A stretch of 15,522 nucleotides of DNA, taken from the NCBI GenBank assembly GCA_014379885.1, contig JACMKW010000180.1, forward strand, positions 1-15,522. Reading direction: 5' to 3'. The notes under the pieces are model-generated. The model was not told the DNA's origin. It ran no database searches and worked only from the letters and a program-made list of their open reading frames with translations. Position 1 is the stretch's first letter, and each line of letters begins with the position of its first letter. The DNA is from Rhizobacter sp. GTDB lineage: Bacteria > Pseudomonadota > Gammaproteobacteria > Burkholderiales > Burkholderiaceae. Below are positions 1-6,635 of this stretch, one piece after another. Position numbers and translations under genes: made by a program.

Positions 1-320
1 TCGGCCACTTGCTCGGGTGTGTCGCCGTAGCCCGCCTCCAGATCAGCGTTAACAGGAATAGGCACGGCCGCCGCGATGCGGCGGATGGCGTCGAGCATCT
101 CGTCGCGTGTGACGGCCAGCCGCGCGTCACGAATGTTGTAGTCGGGCTTGCCGAGCGAAAACCCGATGCCGGCACTGGTGGTGCCGATGGCCCCGAAGCC
201 TTCATGGGCGAGCAGCACGGCGCTGCCTGCATCCCAGGCGTTGGGCATCACGAAGCCGCGCTCGGCCTTGTGCAGATCGAGAAAGGCCTGGCCTCTCGCA
301 GCGTTCATCGCGTTTTTCAT
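1..320 (-). CDS. Isocitrate lyase/PEP mutase family protein (partial, C-terminus outside window)
   Basis: The minus strand is open from an ATG at 320 to the window edge, giving about 106 residues of the N-terminus. The start is supported by GGAGAG seven bases upstream. The protein has MPNAWDAGSA near residue 24, then a GTTSAGIGFSLG segment and NADLEAGYGDTPEQV. These are the early beta-strands and the Asp/Glu metal-binding loop of the PEP mutase/isocitrate lyase TIM barrel (2-methylisocitrate lyase, oxaloacetate decarboxylase, PEP mutase). Members cleave or form C-C or C-P bonds next to a carboxylate using Mg2+. The exact substrate cannot be told, and the KKCGH-type loop that separates true lyases is not in view. 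The gene is divergent from a LysR regulator, which may control it. Confidence 0.88.
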   Translation of the reverse strand, partial: MKNAMNAARGQAFLDLHKAERGFVMPNAWDAGSAVLLAHEGFGAIGTTSAGIGFSLGKPDYNIRDARLAVTRDEMLDAIRRIAAAVPIPVNADLEAGYGDTPEQVA

Positions 321-428
321 GTTCTGGCTCTCCAGGTGGACAAGGCGCCATCGTGCAAGCCACGACATGTGGCGTCAAACTCATAATGCTTCTGACTTCG
401 ATCAGCTTTTTGCATGTATAGGGACACC
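321..428. promoter_or_regulatory. Divergent promoter region of the PEP mutase-like gene and the LysR gene
   Basis: This 108-base gap carries the promoters of both divergent genes. It contains a short dyad CTGA-N6-TCAG (392-405) flanked by an imperfect pair ATAATGC (383-389) and GCATGTAT (412-419). LysR-type regulators usually bind a T-N11-A dyad in such a gap. The dyad here is one base short of that spacing, so the operator assignment is tentative. No clear -35/-10 pair was found. Confidence 0.3.
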
Positions 429-1343
429 ATGGATTCAGAAGCACTTGAAACCTTTCTGGCCGTGCACCAGCGAGGCGGTGTATCGGCGGCGGCCAGCGCG
501 CTCTCGCGCACACAGTCGGCCATCAGCCGGCGGCTGGCGCTGCTGGAGCAGCAAGTAGGCGCACCGCTGTTCGAGCGCATTGGCCGTGGGTTGGTGCTGA
601 GCGAGCTGGGGGCTTCGCTGCTGCCGTATGCCGAGCGCGTGGCGGCTGCGCTAGGCGATGCGCAAGCCGCGGTCGACGCGTCAAAGTCCGGCGACGCCGG
701 CGCGGTGAACATGGTGACCGTGGGCACGCTGGCCAATGCCACGCTGGCGGGCGCCTTGAAACGCGTCAAGTCGAAGCTACCGAACCTCGATTTGCGCTTG
801 CAAACCGCCACCAGCGCCGAAGTCAGCGCCAAGGTGCGGGCCGGTGAAGCAAGCATCGGCCTGCGCTACTTCGAAGACCACGCCGCAGACCTCGACTGCC
901 GCGTGGTGCAGCAAGAGCGCCTCGTGGTCGTGTGCTCGGCAAGCCACGCGTTGGCAGGCAAGCGTGTGAAGTCTCTGGAGCGGCTGGCGGGTGAACGTTG
1001 GCTGGCGTTTGCCGTGCAAGACCGCCGCAGCGAAAGTTTTGCAGCCTCGGTGTTCGCACAGTTCCTCACACGTGGCATCGACCAGATCGACTGGGTGGCC
1101 ATTGACGGCCTCACCGCGCAGAAGCGCCTGGTCGAGGCCGGGTTCGGGCTCGCGCTGCTTCAGGCAGGCGCCATCGAAGAAGAACTCGCGCGGCGCGAGT
1201 TGGCAGTCATTCGTGTCGATGACCTGAACGTGAGCATTCCGGTGGCGCTTCTGGTTCGCCGGGGCAGCTACCTCAGCGGCGGCTGCCAGGCGCTGTTCAA
1301 GGAACTGGCGCGCACGAAGGCTGGCGCTGCTCGGGCTGTGTAG
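429..1343 (+). CDS. LysR family transcriptional regulator
   Basis: A 304-residue protein of the usual LTTR length. Residues 1-60 form the winged helix-turn-helix, with the typical opening MDSEALETFLAV, the AAASALSRTQSAISRRLALLE recognition region and GAPLFER. The remainder is the two-lobed periplasmic-binding-protein-like effector domain. I chose the ATG at 429 because it begins the family-typical N-terminus and has AGGGA four bases upstream; an in-frame ATG at 414 would add five residues. The gene is divergent from the PEP mutase-like gene and lies 84 bases ahead of the hydroxyacid dehydrogenase gene on the same strand. It probably regulates one or both sides. The effector is unknown. Confidence 0.93.
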   Translation: MDSEALETFLAVHQRGGVSAAASALSRTQSAISRRLALLEQQVGAPLFERIGRGLVLSELGASLLPYAERVAAALGDAQAAVDASKSGDAGAVNMVTVGTLANATLAGALKRVKSKLPNLDLRLQTATSAEVSAKVRAGEASIGLRYFEDHAADLDCRVVQQERLVVVCSASHALAGKRVKSLERLAGERWLAFAVQDRRSESFAASVFAQFLTRGIDQIDWVAIDGLTAQKRLVEAGFGLALLQAGAIEEELARRELAVIRVDDLNVSIPVALLVRRGSYLSGGCQALFKELARTKAGAARAV

Positions 1344-1427
1344 CGCAGCAACCGCGTGAATGCCTTCGGGCAGCGCGCCAGCCTCGCCTGGCGTATCGTG
1401 GCGCTCCACCATTCTCGAAGGATCCCC

Positions 1428-2279
1428 ATGAAGATCGCTTTTTTCGGAACCGGCCTGATGGGCTCGGGCTTTGTGCGCCGCCTGCTGGCCAACGGCGACG
1501 AAGTCAATGTGTGGAACCGCAGCGCCGCCAAGGCGCTAGCACTTGAAGCGCATGGCGCCAAGGCGTTCTCCGACGCGGCCGAGGCACTGGCCGGCGTTGA
1601 GCGCGTTCACCTGTCGCTGGCGGATGACGCGTCGGTCGATGCGGTGCTGGAGCCGCTCGCATCAGCCATCCCCAAGAGCACCTGGATCGTTGACCACACC
1701 ACCACCGCCGTGACACCCACCGCCGAGCGTGTGGCGCGCTGGCGCGAACGTGGGCAAACATTCGTGCACGCACCGGTGTTCATGGGCCCGTCGAACGCGG
1801 CCGACGGCACCGGGCTGATGCTCGTCTCGGGCGACAAGTCGCACCACGACACGCTGCTGCCCGCGCTGCAGAAGATGACCGGCAATGTGGTCTACCTGGG
1901 CGACGCGCCTGAGCGCGCCGCGGCGTTCAAGCTCTTTGGCAACCTCACGCTGCTGGGCATCATGGGTGTGCTCGGCGACGTGAACCGCCTTGCGCATGCG
2001 GTAGGCCTGTCCACCGAAGAGGCGTTCTCGCTCTTCAAGCACTTCAACCCGGGCCAGATGCTGCCGGCGCGCGCCGCGCGCATCGCGTCGGGCGACCTTG
2101 CCGTGCCTTCGTTCGAGGTGGCCATGGCCCGAAAGGACGTGCGGCTGATGATCGAAGAGGCCCAGCGTGGTGGCGTTGACCTGTTCGTGATGCCCGGCGT
2201 GGCCGCGATGTTCGACGCGTCCATCGCACGCGGCGAAGGTGCGCTCGACGCCGCTATCGCAGCCCGCATTCCAGCCTGA
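1428..2279 (+). CDS. NAD(P)-dependent beta-hydroxyacid dehydrogenase (3-hydroxyisobutyrate dehydrogenase family)
   Basis: A 283-residue soluble oxidoreductase. The Rossmann loop GTGLMG is at residues 7-12. The substrate-binding strand HAPVFMGPSNAADGTG (about 114-129) replaces the common DAPVSGG form. The catalytic lysine is K168 in KLFGN, with N172 following, and an all-helical C-terminal domain follows. Family members oxidise 3-hydroxyisobutyrate, tartronate semialdehyde or related beta-hydroxyacids, or reduce succinic semialdehyde or glyoxylate. The altered substrate loop means the substrate cannot be assigned. The start at 1428 has AAGGA five bases upstream. The downstream hydrolase gene begins 30 bases after the stop, so the two are probably co-transcribed. 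Confidence 0.92.
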   Translation: MKIAFFGTGLMGSGFVRRLLANGDEVNVWNRSAAKALALEAHGAKAFSDAAEALAGVERVHLSLADDASVDAVLEPLASAIPKSTWIVDHTTTAVTPTAERVARWRERGQTFVHAPVFMGPSNAADGTGLMLVSGDKSHHDTLLPALQKMTGNVVYLGDAPERAAAFKLFGNLTLLGIMGVLGDVNRLAHAVGLSTEEAFSLFKHFNPGQMLPARAARIASGDLAVPSFEVAMARKDVRLMIEEAQRGGVDLFVMPGVAAMFDASIARGEGALDAAIAARIPA

Positions 2280-2309
2280 CTTCATCAACCCGTTTTCAAG
2301 GAGCCTCTT

Positions 2310-3047
2310 GTGATCGAACACCACATCGACATCCCCACCGCCGACGGCGCCATGAACAGCTTCGTCGTCCACCCCGACGAGGGCGGGCCGCACCCGGTGG
2401 TGCTGTTCTACATGGACGCTCCCGGCAAGCGCGAAGAGCTGCACAACATGGCGCGCCGGCTGGCGTCGGTGGGTTACTTCGTCGTGCTGCCCAACCTCTA
2501 CTACCGGCGCTCGCGCGACTACTGGTTGAAGGATCGCACCGAGGCCGGCATGGCCGAGATGTTCGGGCACATGTCCACACTCAACGCCACCACCACCGCT
2601 TGCGACACCGAGGCCTTGCTGCGCTTCGTCGACACCCAGCCCGCGGCCGACGCCAAGCGCATCGGCGCGGTGGGCTACTGCATGAGCGGGCCGATCGTCA
2701 TGTGGGCTGCGGCGACCTTTCCTGATCGATTCAGCAGCATTGCCTCGATCCACGGCGCCAACATGGCGACCGACAAACCCGATTCACCCCACCGCCTGGC
2801 CGCACGCATCCGCTGCGAAAGCTACTTCGCCTGCGCCGAGATCGACAAGTGGGCGCCGCCGGCCGACATCTTGCAGTTGCAAGCCGCGCTGGAAGCGGCC
2901 GGCACGCCGCACCGCATCGAGTGGTACCCGGCGGTGGAGCATGGGTTCGTGTTTCCGTTGCGCGCCGGCATCTACAACCAGCCAGCGGCCGAGCGGCATT
3001 GGGAGCGGTTGTTCAGCCTCTTCGGGCGCACGCTGCAGCGAGCTTGA
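2310..3047 (+). CDS. Dienelactone hydrolase family protein
   Basis: A 245-residue alpha/beta hydrolase starting with GTG behind a strong AAGGAG six bases upstream. The nucleophile elbow GYCMSG places Cys124 where dienelactone hydrolase has its catalytic cysteine. H211 in VEHGFVFP is the catalytic histidine, and D179 in CAEIDKW is the likely acid. The oxyanion-side segment reads FYMDAPGKREEL, so Asp stands where classical DLH has Glu36; I recall this MDAPG form from a broad subfamily. Classical members open dienelactones in chloroaromatic breakdown, but this branch is biochemically diverse. It probably forms an operon with the upstream dehydrogenase and is convergent with the MarR gene, whose stop is 33 bases away. 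Confidence 0.92.
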   Translation: MIEHHIDIPTADGAMNSFVVHPDEGGPHPVVLFYMDAPGKREELHNMARRLASVGYFVVLPNLYYRRSRDYWLKDRTEAGMAEMFGHMSTLNATTTACDTEALLRFVDTQPAADAKRIGAVGYCMSGPIVMWAAATFPDRFSSIASIHGANMATDKPDSPHRLAARIRCESYFACAEIDKWAPPADILQLQAALEAAGTPHRIEWYPAVEHGFVFPLRAGIYNQPAAERHWERLFSLFGRTLQRA

Positions 3048-3080
3048 CGGTGCGCGAGCTGCGGCATGGTTCGCCGCCGC

Positions 3081-3533
3081 TCAACCTGTCTCGTCCAGCC
3101 GGTCCAGCGCCGCTACCAACTGCGCAAAACCTTCGGCGCCGAGCTGGGTGCGGTACTCTTTTTCGATCGTTTTTTTCACGTCGTTGGCATCGGTCAGCAT
3201 GGCCTGGCCACGCTCGGTGAAAGCCACCACCTTGCCGCGTGCGTCGTCGGGGTCGGGCAAGCGTTCGATCAGGCCGTCGCGTTCCAGGCCCACCACCAGC
3301 TGCTGCACGGCCTGTTTGCTCAGGCCCATGCGCAGCACCAGGTCAGACTGTCGCGTGCCCTCGCGGTCAATGTGCGGAATGAGCTGCGCCCGCGCCTCGG
3401 CAAAAACCGGGTGGCCGGCGGCGACCATGTCGCGCTGAAAGCGGCCCATCCACGCCTGGCTGGCACGCCACAGCCGCCAACCGACATGGTCGATCAGCGG
3501 CGTCACGCGAATTTCGTCAACTTTTTTGACCAT
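3081..3533 (-). CDS. MarR family transcriptional regulator
   Basis: A 150-residue protein with a MarR winged helix. The recognition helix region is LVLRMGLSKQAVQQLVVGLERDG (split here around residues 66-87), followed by the wing LIERLPDPDDARGKVVAFTERG (about 88-109). The start ATG at 3533 is the only one in frame near the N-terminus, and it has no clear Shine-Dalgarno sequence. Its first codons lie inside a GTCAA-N5-TTGAC box, and a second, larger palindrome lies 14 bases upstream. Such placement is typical of autoregulated MarR repressors that also control the divergent gene, here a cupin. The ligand is unknown. Confidence 0.93.
   Translation of the reverse strand: MVKKVDEIRVTPLIDHVGWRLWRASQAWMGRFQRDMVAAGHPVFAEARAQLIPHIDREGTRQSDLVLRMGLSKQAVQQLVVGLERDGLIERLPDPDDARGKVVAFTERGQAMLTDANDVKKTIEKEYRTQLGAEGFAQLVAALDRLDETG
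3516..3530. promoter_or_regulatory. MarR-type operator O1 (GTCAA-N5-TTGAC)
   Basis: A perfect dyad with 5-base arms and the spacer CTTTT. It overlaps codons 2-6 of the minus-strand marR gene and the -35 element of the plus-strand cupin promoter. The same box with the near-identical spacer CTTTC occurs again inside the palindrome at 3547-3573. Confidence 0.7.
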
Positions 3534-3554
3534 CAGCAGGTTTGCTCATATAGT
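3526..3554 (+). promoter_or_regulatory. Sigma-70-type promoter of the cupin gene
   Basis: TTGACC at 3526-3531, a spacer of exactly 17 bases, then TATAGT at 3549-3554. This is close to the sigma-70 consensus. Transcription would start near 3561, inside the second operator, about 28 bases before the cupin start codon. Both MarR boxes overlap the promoter, which predicts repression of the cupin gene. Confidence 0.65.
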
Positions 3555-3573
3555 CAACTTTCTTGACTATATG
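3547..3573. promoter_or_regulatory. MarR-type operator O2 (perfect palindrome)
   Basis: Perfect inverted repeat with 11-base arms, CATATAGTCAA and TTGACTATATG, around CTTTC. It covers the -10 element and predicted transcription start of the cupin gene and sits just upstream of marR. AT-rich palindromes of this size between divergent genes are typical MarR binding sites. The centres of O1 and O2 are 37 bases apart. Confidence 0.8.
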
Positions 3574-3588
3574 CCTCTGGAGATCAAC

Positions 3589-3965
3589 ATGCCGTTCATT
3601 GCTGCCTCTGACGCCCCGGTGTTCACCTTGCCAGGCGTCACCTTCACCGGCCTGGCTTCGCCCAGCCGCGGCTCCGTTGAGAACGCCGCATGGCGTGTGA
3701 CGATGGCGCCGCACACCGAGCCGCACCCGCATCGGCTCACACACGCGAAGAAATATTCGTGGCCATTGCGGGCCGCGCCGAGGCCACCGTCGGCGGGGTG
3801 CGCCACCAGCTGGCACCCGGCTGCGCCCTTGTGGTGCCGCCGGACACGGAGTTCGCACTGTTCAACCCGCACGACGAGCCTTTCGAAGCGGTGGCCGTGC
3901 TGCCGGTGGGCGGCCAGGCGGTCATCGGCAACCAGGCGCCCTTCGTACCGCCGTGGGTTGCTTGA
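3589..3965 (+). pseudogene. Cupin domain-containing protein, disrupted by a frameshift
   Basis: A single-domain cupin of about 124 residues split between two reading frames. The first part (3589 to about 3740) gives MPFIAASDAPVFTLPG through WRVTMAPHTEPHPHRLT. The rest (about 3741-3965) gives TREEIFVAIAGRAEATVGG, LAPGCALVVPPDTEF and the C-terminus. Removing one CA from the run CACACAC at 3738-3744 restores a continuous HRLTREEIF junction. The start ATG at 3589 has GGAG six bases upstream. As written, frame one runs on to a stop at 4054-4056, giving a 155-residue protein with an unrelated C-terminal two thirds. The cause may be real slippage mutation or a sequencing error. The cupin's His/Glu metal site spans the break, so the written product should be inactive. 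The family is functionally broad and no substrate is assigned. Confidence 0.85.
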
Positions 3966-3971
3966 GAGCTT

Positions 3972-4076
3972 GAGATTTTTGATTTCTCTCTCCGTTCGGG
4001 CTGAGCCTGTCGAAGCCCAGCGCCGTGCACAGGGCCGTTCGACAAGCTCAGGCTGAACGGAAATCAAAAATTTCTC
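3972..4076. repeat. Long imperfect inverted repeat, REP-like, possible bidirectional terminator
   Basis: An outer stem pairs 3972-3986 (GAGATTTTTGATTTC) with 4060-4076. An inner stem pairs 3992-4014 with 4038-4060; 20 of 23 positions match. The inner arms contain GGGCTGAGCCTGTCGAA and its near reverse complement TTCGACAAGCTCAGGCTGAA. I recall repeats of this TTCGACAAGCTCAG type in many copies in Comamonadaceae-like genomes. It lies between the convergent cupin and halogenase genes, and the A/T-rich outer arms would supply a U-tract in both directions. Confidence 0.75.
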
Positions 4077-4087
4077 AGCCTCTGCGC

Positions 4088-5491
4088 TCAGGCCTGGGCG
4101 CCGGAGCGGCTTCTCGGGTCGGGGTCTTGCACATAGACCGCGCCCACCACGCGACCACCGGCATCTTCGGCTGCCTGCTTCACATTGCGGCGGCGCCAGA
4201 GCCAGGCCTTGAACGCCTGCGGCCAGATGGCCAGGCACGAGGCGTAGTAGATGAACTTGAAGCCCCACAGACGAGGGCCCACCGGGGTGTCGCGGAACAA
4301 GTCGCCGGCCAGGATGGACAGCAGCGCCTCTTGCATGCGCCACATGTTGCGCGGGTACATGAAGATATTGCGGATGGCGGGTGACGTGATGCGGTAGATG
4401 AACCACGAGAACATCTTGGGGCCGTGCTTCATCACCTTCTCGAAATGGCGGAACTGCTTTTCGGCCGCGCGGGCTTCACCCTTGAGCCACAGGTCGACGC
4501 CCGCGGCGCTTTCGAAGGCACTGTTCATCGCGAGATAAACGCCCGACGAGAACATCGGGTCGACGAAGGCATAGGCGTCGCCGACCATTGCGAAGCGGTC
4601 ACCGCGGCAGAACTTGGCGTTGTAGGCGTAGTTGCCGGTGGTGGTGGCCGGCTCGATCATGGTGGCGTTCTTCAAGCGCTCGGCGAGCTTGGGCGCGAGG
4701 GCAATGGTCTGCATCAGGAAGTCGTCAAGGGTCGCGCCCTTTCGGTAATCCTTGAAGTAGCTCGGGTGGGCCACGGCGCCCACGCTGGTGGTGCCGTCGA
4801 GCAAGGGGATGAACCAGAACCAGCCGTGGTCGAACCAGAACAGCGTGATGCAGCCCTCCAGCCTTCCGGGTGCACGCTCGGCGTTGTGAAAGTGGCCGAA
4901 CAAGGCCGCGCTTGCGTGCTCGCGGTTGCGCTCCTTGGCGTCGAACTGGTTGGCCAGCAGCGTGTCACGCCCGCTCGCGTCGATCACAAAACGCGGGCGC
5001 CATTCGGTCTCGACGCCTTGCTCGTCTTTCACCTTCACGAGTGCGCGCATGTCACCACCCTTGCCGGCGTCCATGTCGACGTTGAGCACACGCTGGTTCT
5101 CGAAGGTGCGTGCGCCGAGCTTGGCGGCGTGGCGGAACAGCAGTTCGTCGAACTCGGAGCGGCGCACGTGCACCGCGTAGGGGAACGACTTGTCCATCGA
5201 CTCGGCAAAGAAGAATCGGCTGGTGTGCTCGTGCCACGGCGACACGAACTCGGCGCCGAGCTTGGTGATGCCGATGGCTTCGACTTCGCGGCGCACGCCC
5301 AGGCGGTCAAACAGGGGCATGTTCATCGGTAGCAGCGATTCGCCAATGTGAAAGCGCGGGTGCTGGGCCTTTTCGAACATGACGACGTCGTGGCCCTTGT
5401 CCGCCAGGAGCGCCGCCACGGTCGCCCCGCCCGGCCCCCCCCCGATCACCACCACGTCGGGGGTGGTGCCTGCAAACTGCTGAGAAGCCAT
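4088..5491 (-). CDS. Flavin-dependent halogenase-like NAD(P)/FAD-dependent oxidoreductase
   Basis: A 467-residue FAD enzyme. GGGPGG (17-22) is the dinucleotide-binding loop, followed by FEK near residue 39 and HIGESLLP (48-55). K77 in GITKLGAEF sits where halogenases carry the lysine that holds the hypohalous acid. The motif W-x-W-x-I-P is intact at 224-229 (WFWFIP), and GDAYAFVDPMFSSGV (304-318) is the second FAD site. These are signatures of the tryptophan/phenolic halogenase family, which needs FADH2 from a separate reductase; no reductase is seen here. The start ATG at 5491 has AGGA upstream. The C-terminus is basic with a possible membrane-contacting segment around 405-430. Related flavoproteins occur in aryl polyene, xanthomonadin and flexirubin clusters, which fits the locus starting at 8851. 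Halogenation itself is not proven by sequence. Confidence 0.85.
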   Translation of the reverse strand: MASQQFAGTTPDVVVIGGGPGGATVAALLADKGHDVVMFEKAQHPRFHIGESLLPMNMPLFDRLGVRREVEAIGITKLGAEFVSPWHEHTSRFFFAESMDKSFPYAVHVRRSEFDELLFRHAAKLGARTFENQRVLNVDMDAGKGGDMRALVKVKDEQGVETEWRPRFVIDASGRDTLLANQFDAKERNREHASAALFGHFHNAERAPGRLEGCITLFWFDHGWFWFIPLLDGTTSVGAVAHPSYFKDYRKGATLDDFLMQTIALAPKLAERLKNATMIEPATTTGNYAYNAKFCRGDRFAMVGDAYAFVDPMFSSGVYLAMNSAFESAAGVDLWLKGEARAAEKQFRHFEKVMKHGPKMFSWFIYRITSPAIRNIFMYPRNMWRMQEALLSILAGDLFRDTPVGPRLWGFKFIYYASCLAIWPQAFKAWLWRRRNVKQAAEDAGGRVVGAVYVQDPDPRSRSGAQA

Positions 5492-5529
5492 GTCGGTAAT
5501 TCCTGTATCGCGGGAGTGAACCGCAGGAG

Positions 5530-5576
5530 TTTACCGAGTGTGTCCAGGCCGCTGGCAGTGGGGCTGCCTGGGTAAA
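5530..5576. repeat. Nested inverted repeats upstream of the halogenase gene
   Basis: In the 113-base gap between the Nudix and halogenase genes, TTTACC (5530-5535) pairs with GGTAAA (5571-5576). Inside these, CCAGGC (5544-5549) pairs with GCCTGG (5566-5571), and GGCAG (5554-5558) with CTGCC (5564-5568). The structure lies about 30 bases past the Nudix stop and about 40 bases before the halogenase start. It could be a terminator stem for the former or an operator for the latter. No T-run follows it. Confidence 0.35.
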
Positions 5577-5604
5577 CATGAACCCAACACATCAACCTCG
5601 CACG

Positions 5605-6195
5605 TCAACCCAACAGGCCGTTCAGCTTCGCGTAATACAGCAGCATGATGGTCTTGCCGTCGCGAATTTCACCGCGCTCGACCATCGCCAGCGCTTCGTC
5701 AAGTGTGGGTTCCAGCACCTCGATGTCTTCACCCTCGTGGGCCTCGCCGCCACCGGCCGACACCTTGTGTTGCGGCTCGTAGGCGCCGACAAAAAAGAAC
5801 AGGCGCTCGGTAACGGAGCCGGGGCTCATGTAGGCCTCGAAGACCTTGCGCACGTCGGCGACGCGGTAGCCGGTTTCTTCTTCGGTCTCGCGCTTGATGC
5901 AGGTGGCCGGGTCGTCTTGGTCCAGCAGGCCGGCGCAGGCTTCGATCAGCATGCCGTCGGGCGTGCCATTCACATAGGCGGGGAAGCGGAACTGGCGCGT
6001 CAGCACCACGGTCTTGCGCTCGCGGTTGTAAAGCAGGATGGTGGCGCCGTTCCCGCGGTCATAGGTTTCGCGGCTCTGGCGTTGCCATTGGCCGTCATTT
6101 CGACGGTAGTCGAAGGTGGTTTTTTTCAGCAGGTACCAGTCGTTCGACAGCACGGTGGACTCGATGATGCGCACGCGCTCGGGGGCCGCCGTCAT
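5605..6195 (-). CDS. nudK: NudK-type Nudix hydrolase
   Basis: A 196-residue Nudix protein, close to the length of GDP-mannose pyrophosphatase NudK. The Nudix helix core RETEEETGY is at 102-110, preceded by EACAGLLDQDDP (85-96), the N-terminal half of the box in the form I recall from NudK. YMSPGSVTERLFFFVGAY and an acidic EGEDIEV segment follow, also as in NudK/ADP-ribose pyrophosphatase relatives. Such enzymes cleave nucleotide-sugars or ADP-ribose to a sugar phosphate and NMP using Mg2+. The ATG at 6195 overlaps the stop of the DUF4406 gene by four bases (ATGA), which indicates coupled translation in a two-gene operon. GDP-mannose versus ADP-ribose specificity cannot be settled by eye. Confidence 0.9.
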   Translation of the reverse strand: MTAAPERVRIIESTVLSNDWYLLKKTTFDYRRNDGQWQRQSRETYDRGNGATILLYNRERKTVVLTRQFRFPAYVNGTPDGMLIEACAGLLDQDDPATCIKRETEEETGYRVADVRKVFEAYMSPGSVTERLFFFVGAYEPQHKVSAGGGEAHEGEDIEVLEPTLDEALAMVERGEIRDGKTIMLLYYAKLNGLLG

Positions 6196-6572
6196 GCCGC
6201 CACCTCTTCGCTGGCCGCCGGCACATCTTCGAGCCGCAGGTACACGGCGGCGCCATGGGCCTGAGCCAGCGCCACCATCTCGTCGGCACCTTGCGAGACG
6301 CCGCCCACGCGCAGGCAGGCGTCGCAACGCGCCACAAGACGGCGCGCCAGCGGGTGAAAGATGTCATCGAAGATGGCGTCGCCAACAGCACGCGAGCCTG
6401 CCAATTCGATCAGCGGCAAGGCCAGCGCCTCGCCAGTCAGCGGCACATGGCCCGCGCGAAAGAGCGCGAGTGCCGCCACTTGCATGGCGTGCAGGTTGGC
6501 CGCGATGCGCGCGGGGTCGTCGCCCGTGCCCGAGCGGTAAGGCCCGGCCACCAGGATCATCAAAGGCTTCAT
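6192..6572 (-). CDS. DUF4406 domain protein (nucleoside 2-deoxyribosyltransferase-like fold)
   Basis: A 126-residue protein starting at ATG 6572 with AAGGA nine bases upstream. It opens with MILVAGPYRSGTGDDPARIAAN-type sequence, contains HVPLTGEALALPL in the middle and RCDACLRVGGVSQGADEMVALA near the C-terminus. GPY, the downstream D-A-C-L-R-V-G and S-x-G-A-D-x-E/M-V pattern match the DUF4406 family, which shares the nucleoside 2-deoxyribosyltransferase-like fold. It is the first gene of an operon with the NudK-type hydrolase, so a role in cleaving or salvaging a nucleoside or nucleotide-sugar product is reasonable. No enzymatic activity is established for this family to my knowledge. It is divergent from a DeoR regulator. 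Confidence 0.8.
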   Translation of the reverse strand: MKPLMILVAGPYRSGTGDDPARIAANLHAMQVAALALFRAGHVPLTGEALALPLIELAGSRAVGDAIFDDIFHPLARRLVARCDACLRVGGVSQGADEMVALAQAHGAAVYLRLEDVPAASEEVAA

Positions 6573-6606
6573 GGAGCGTGTTCCTTCATTGCAAATCAGA
6601 ACCCCG

Positions 6607-6635
6607 ATATTTCGTGCAACTTCGTGCAATGTCAA
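6607..6635 (-). promoter_or_regulatory. Candidate promoter of the DUF4406-nudK operon
   Basis: On the minus strand a perfect -35 element TTGACA (6635-6630) is followed after 17 bases by AAATAT (6612-6607), a weak -10 element. The spacer is filled by one full TTCGTGCA repeat and most of another. The predicted start lies about 30 bases before the ATG at 6572. Confidence 0.45.

Noticed and set aside
1662..2753. Minus-strand open frame of 363 codons across the dehydrogenase and hydrolase genes
   Set aside because: It runs opposite two well-supported genes and their gap, with low-complexity His/Arg/Gly/Val content and no recognisable fold.
3571..3588. Alternative upstream ATG of the cupin gene
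   Set aside because: It lies inside the operator palindrome and has no Shine-Dalgarno, while the ATG at 3589 has GGAG six bases upstream and the family-typical MPFIAAS start.
3738..3744. Programmed frameshift in the cupin gene
   Set aside because: CACACAC is not a known slippery heptamer for -1 shifting, no stimulatory structure is evident and bacterial cupins of this kind are normally a single frame. A mutation or sequencing error is simpler.
4424..5332. Plus-strand open frame of 302 codons opposite the halogenase
   Set aside because: The halogenase motifs are on the minus strand; this frame has no motif and no usable ribosome binding site.
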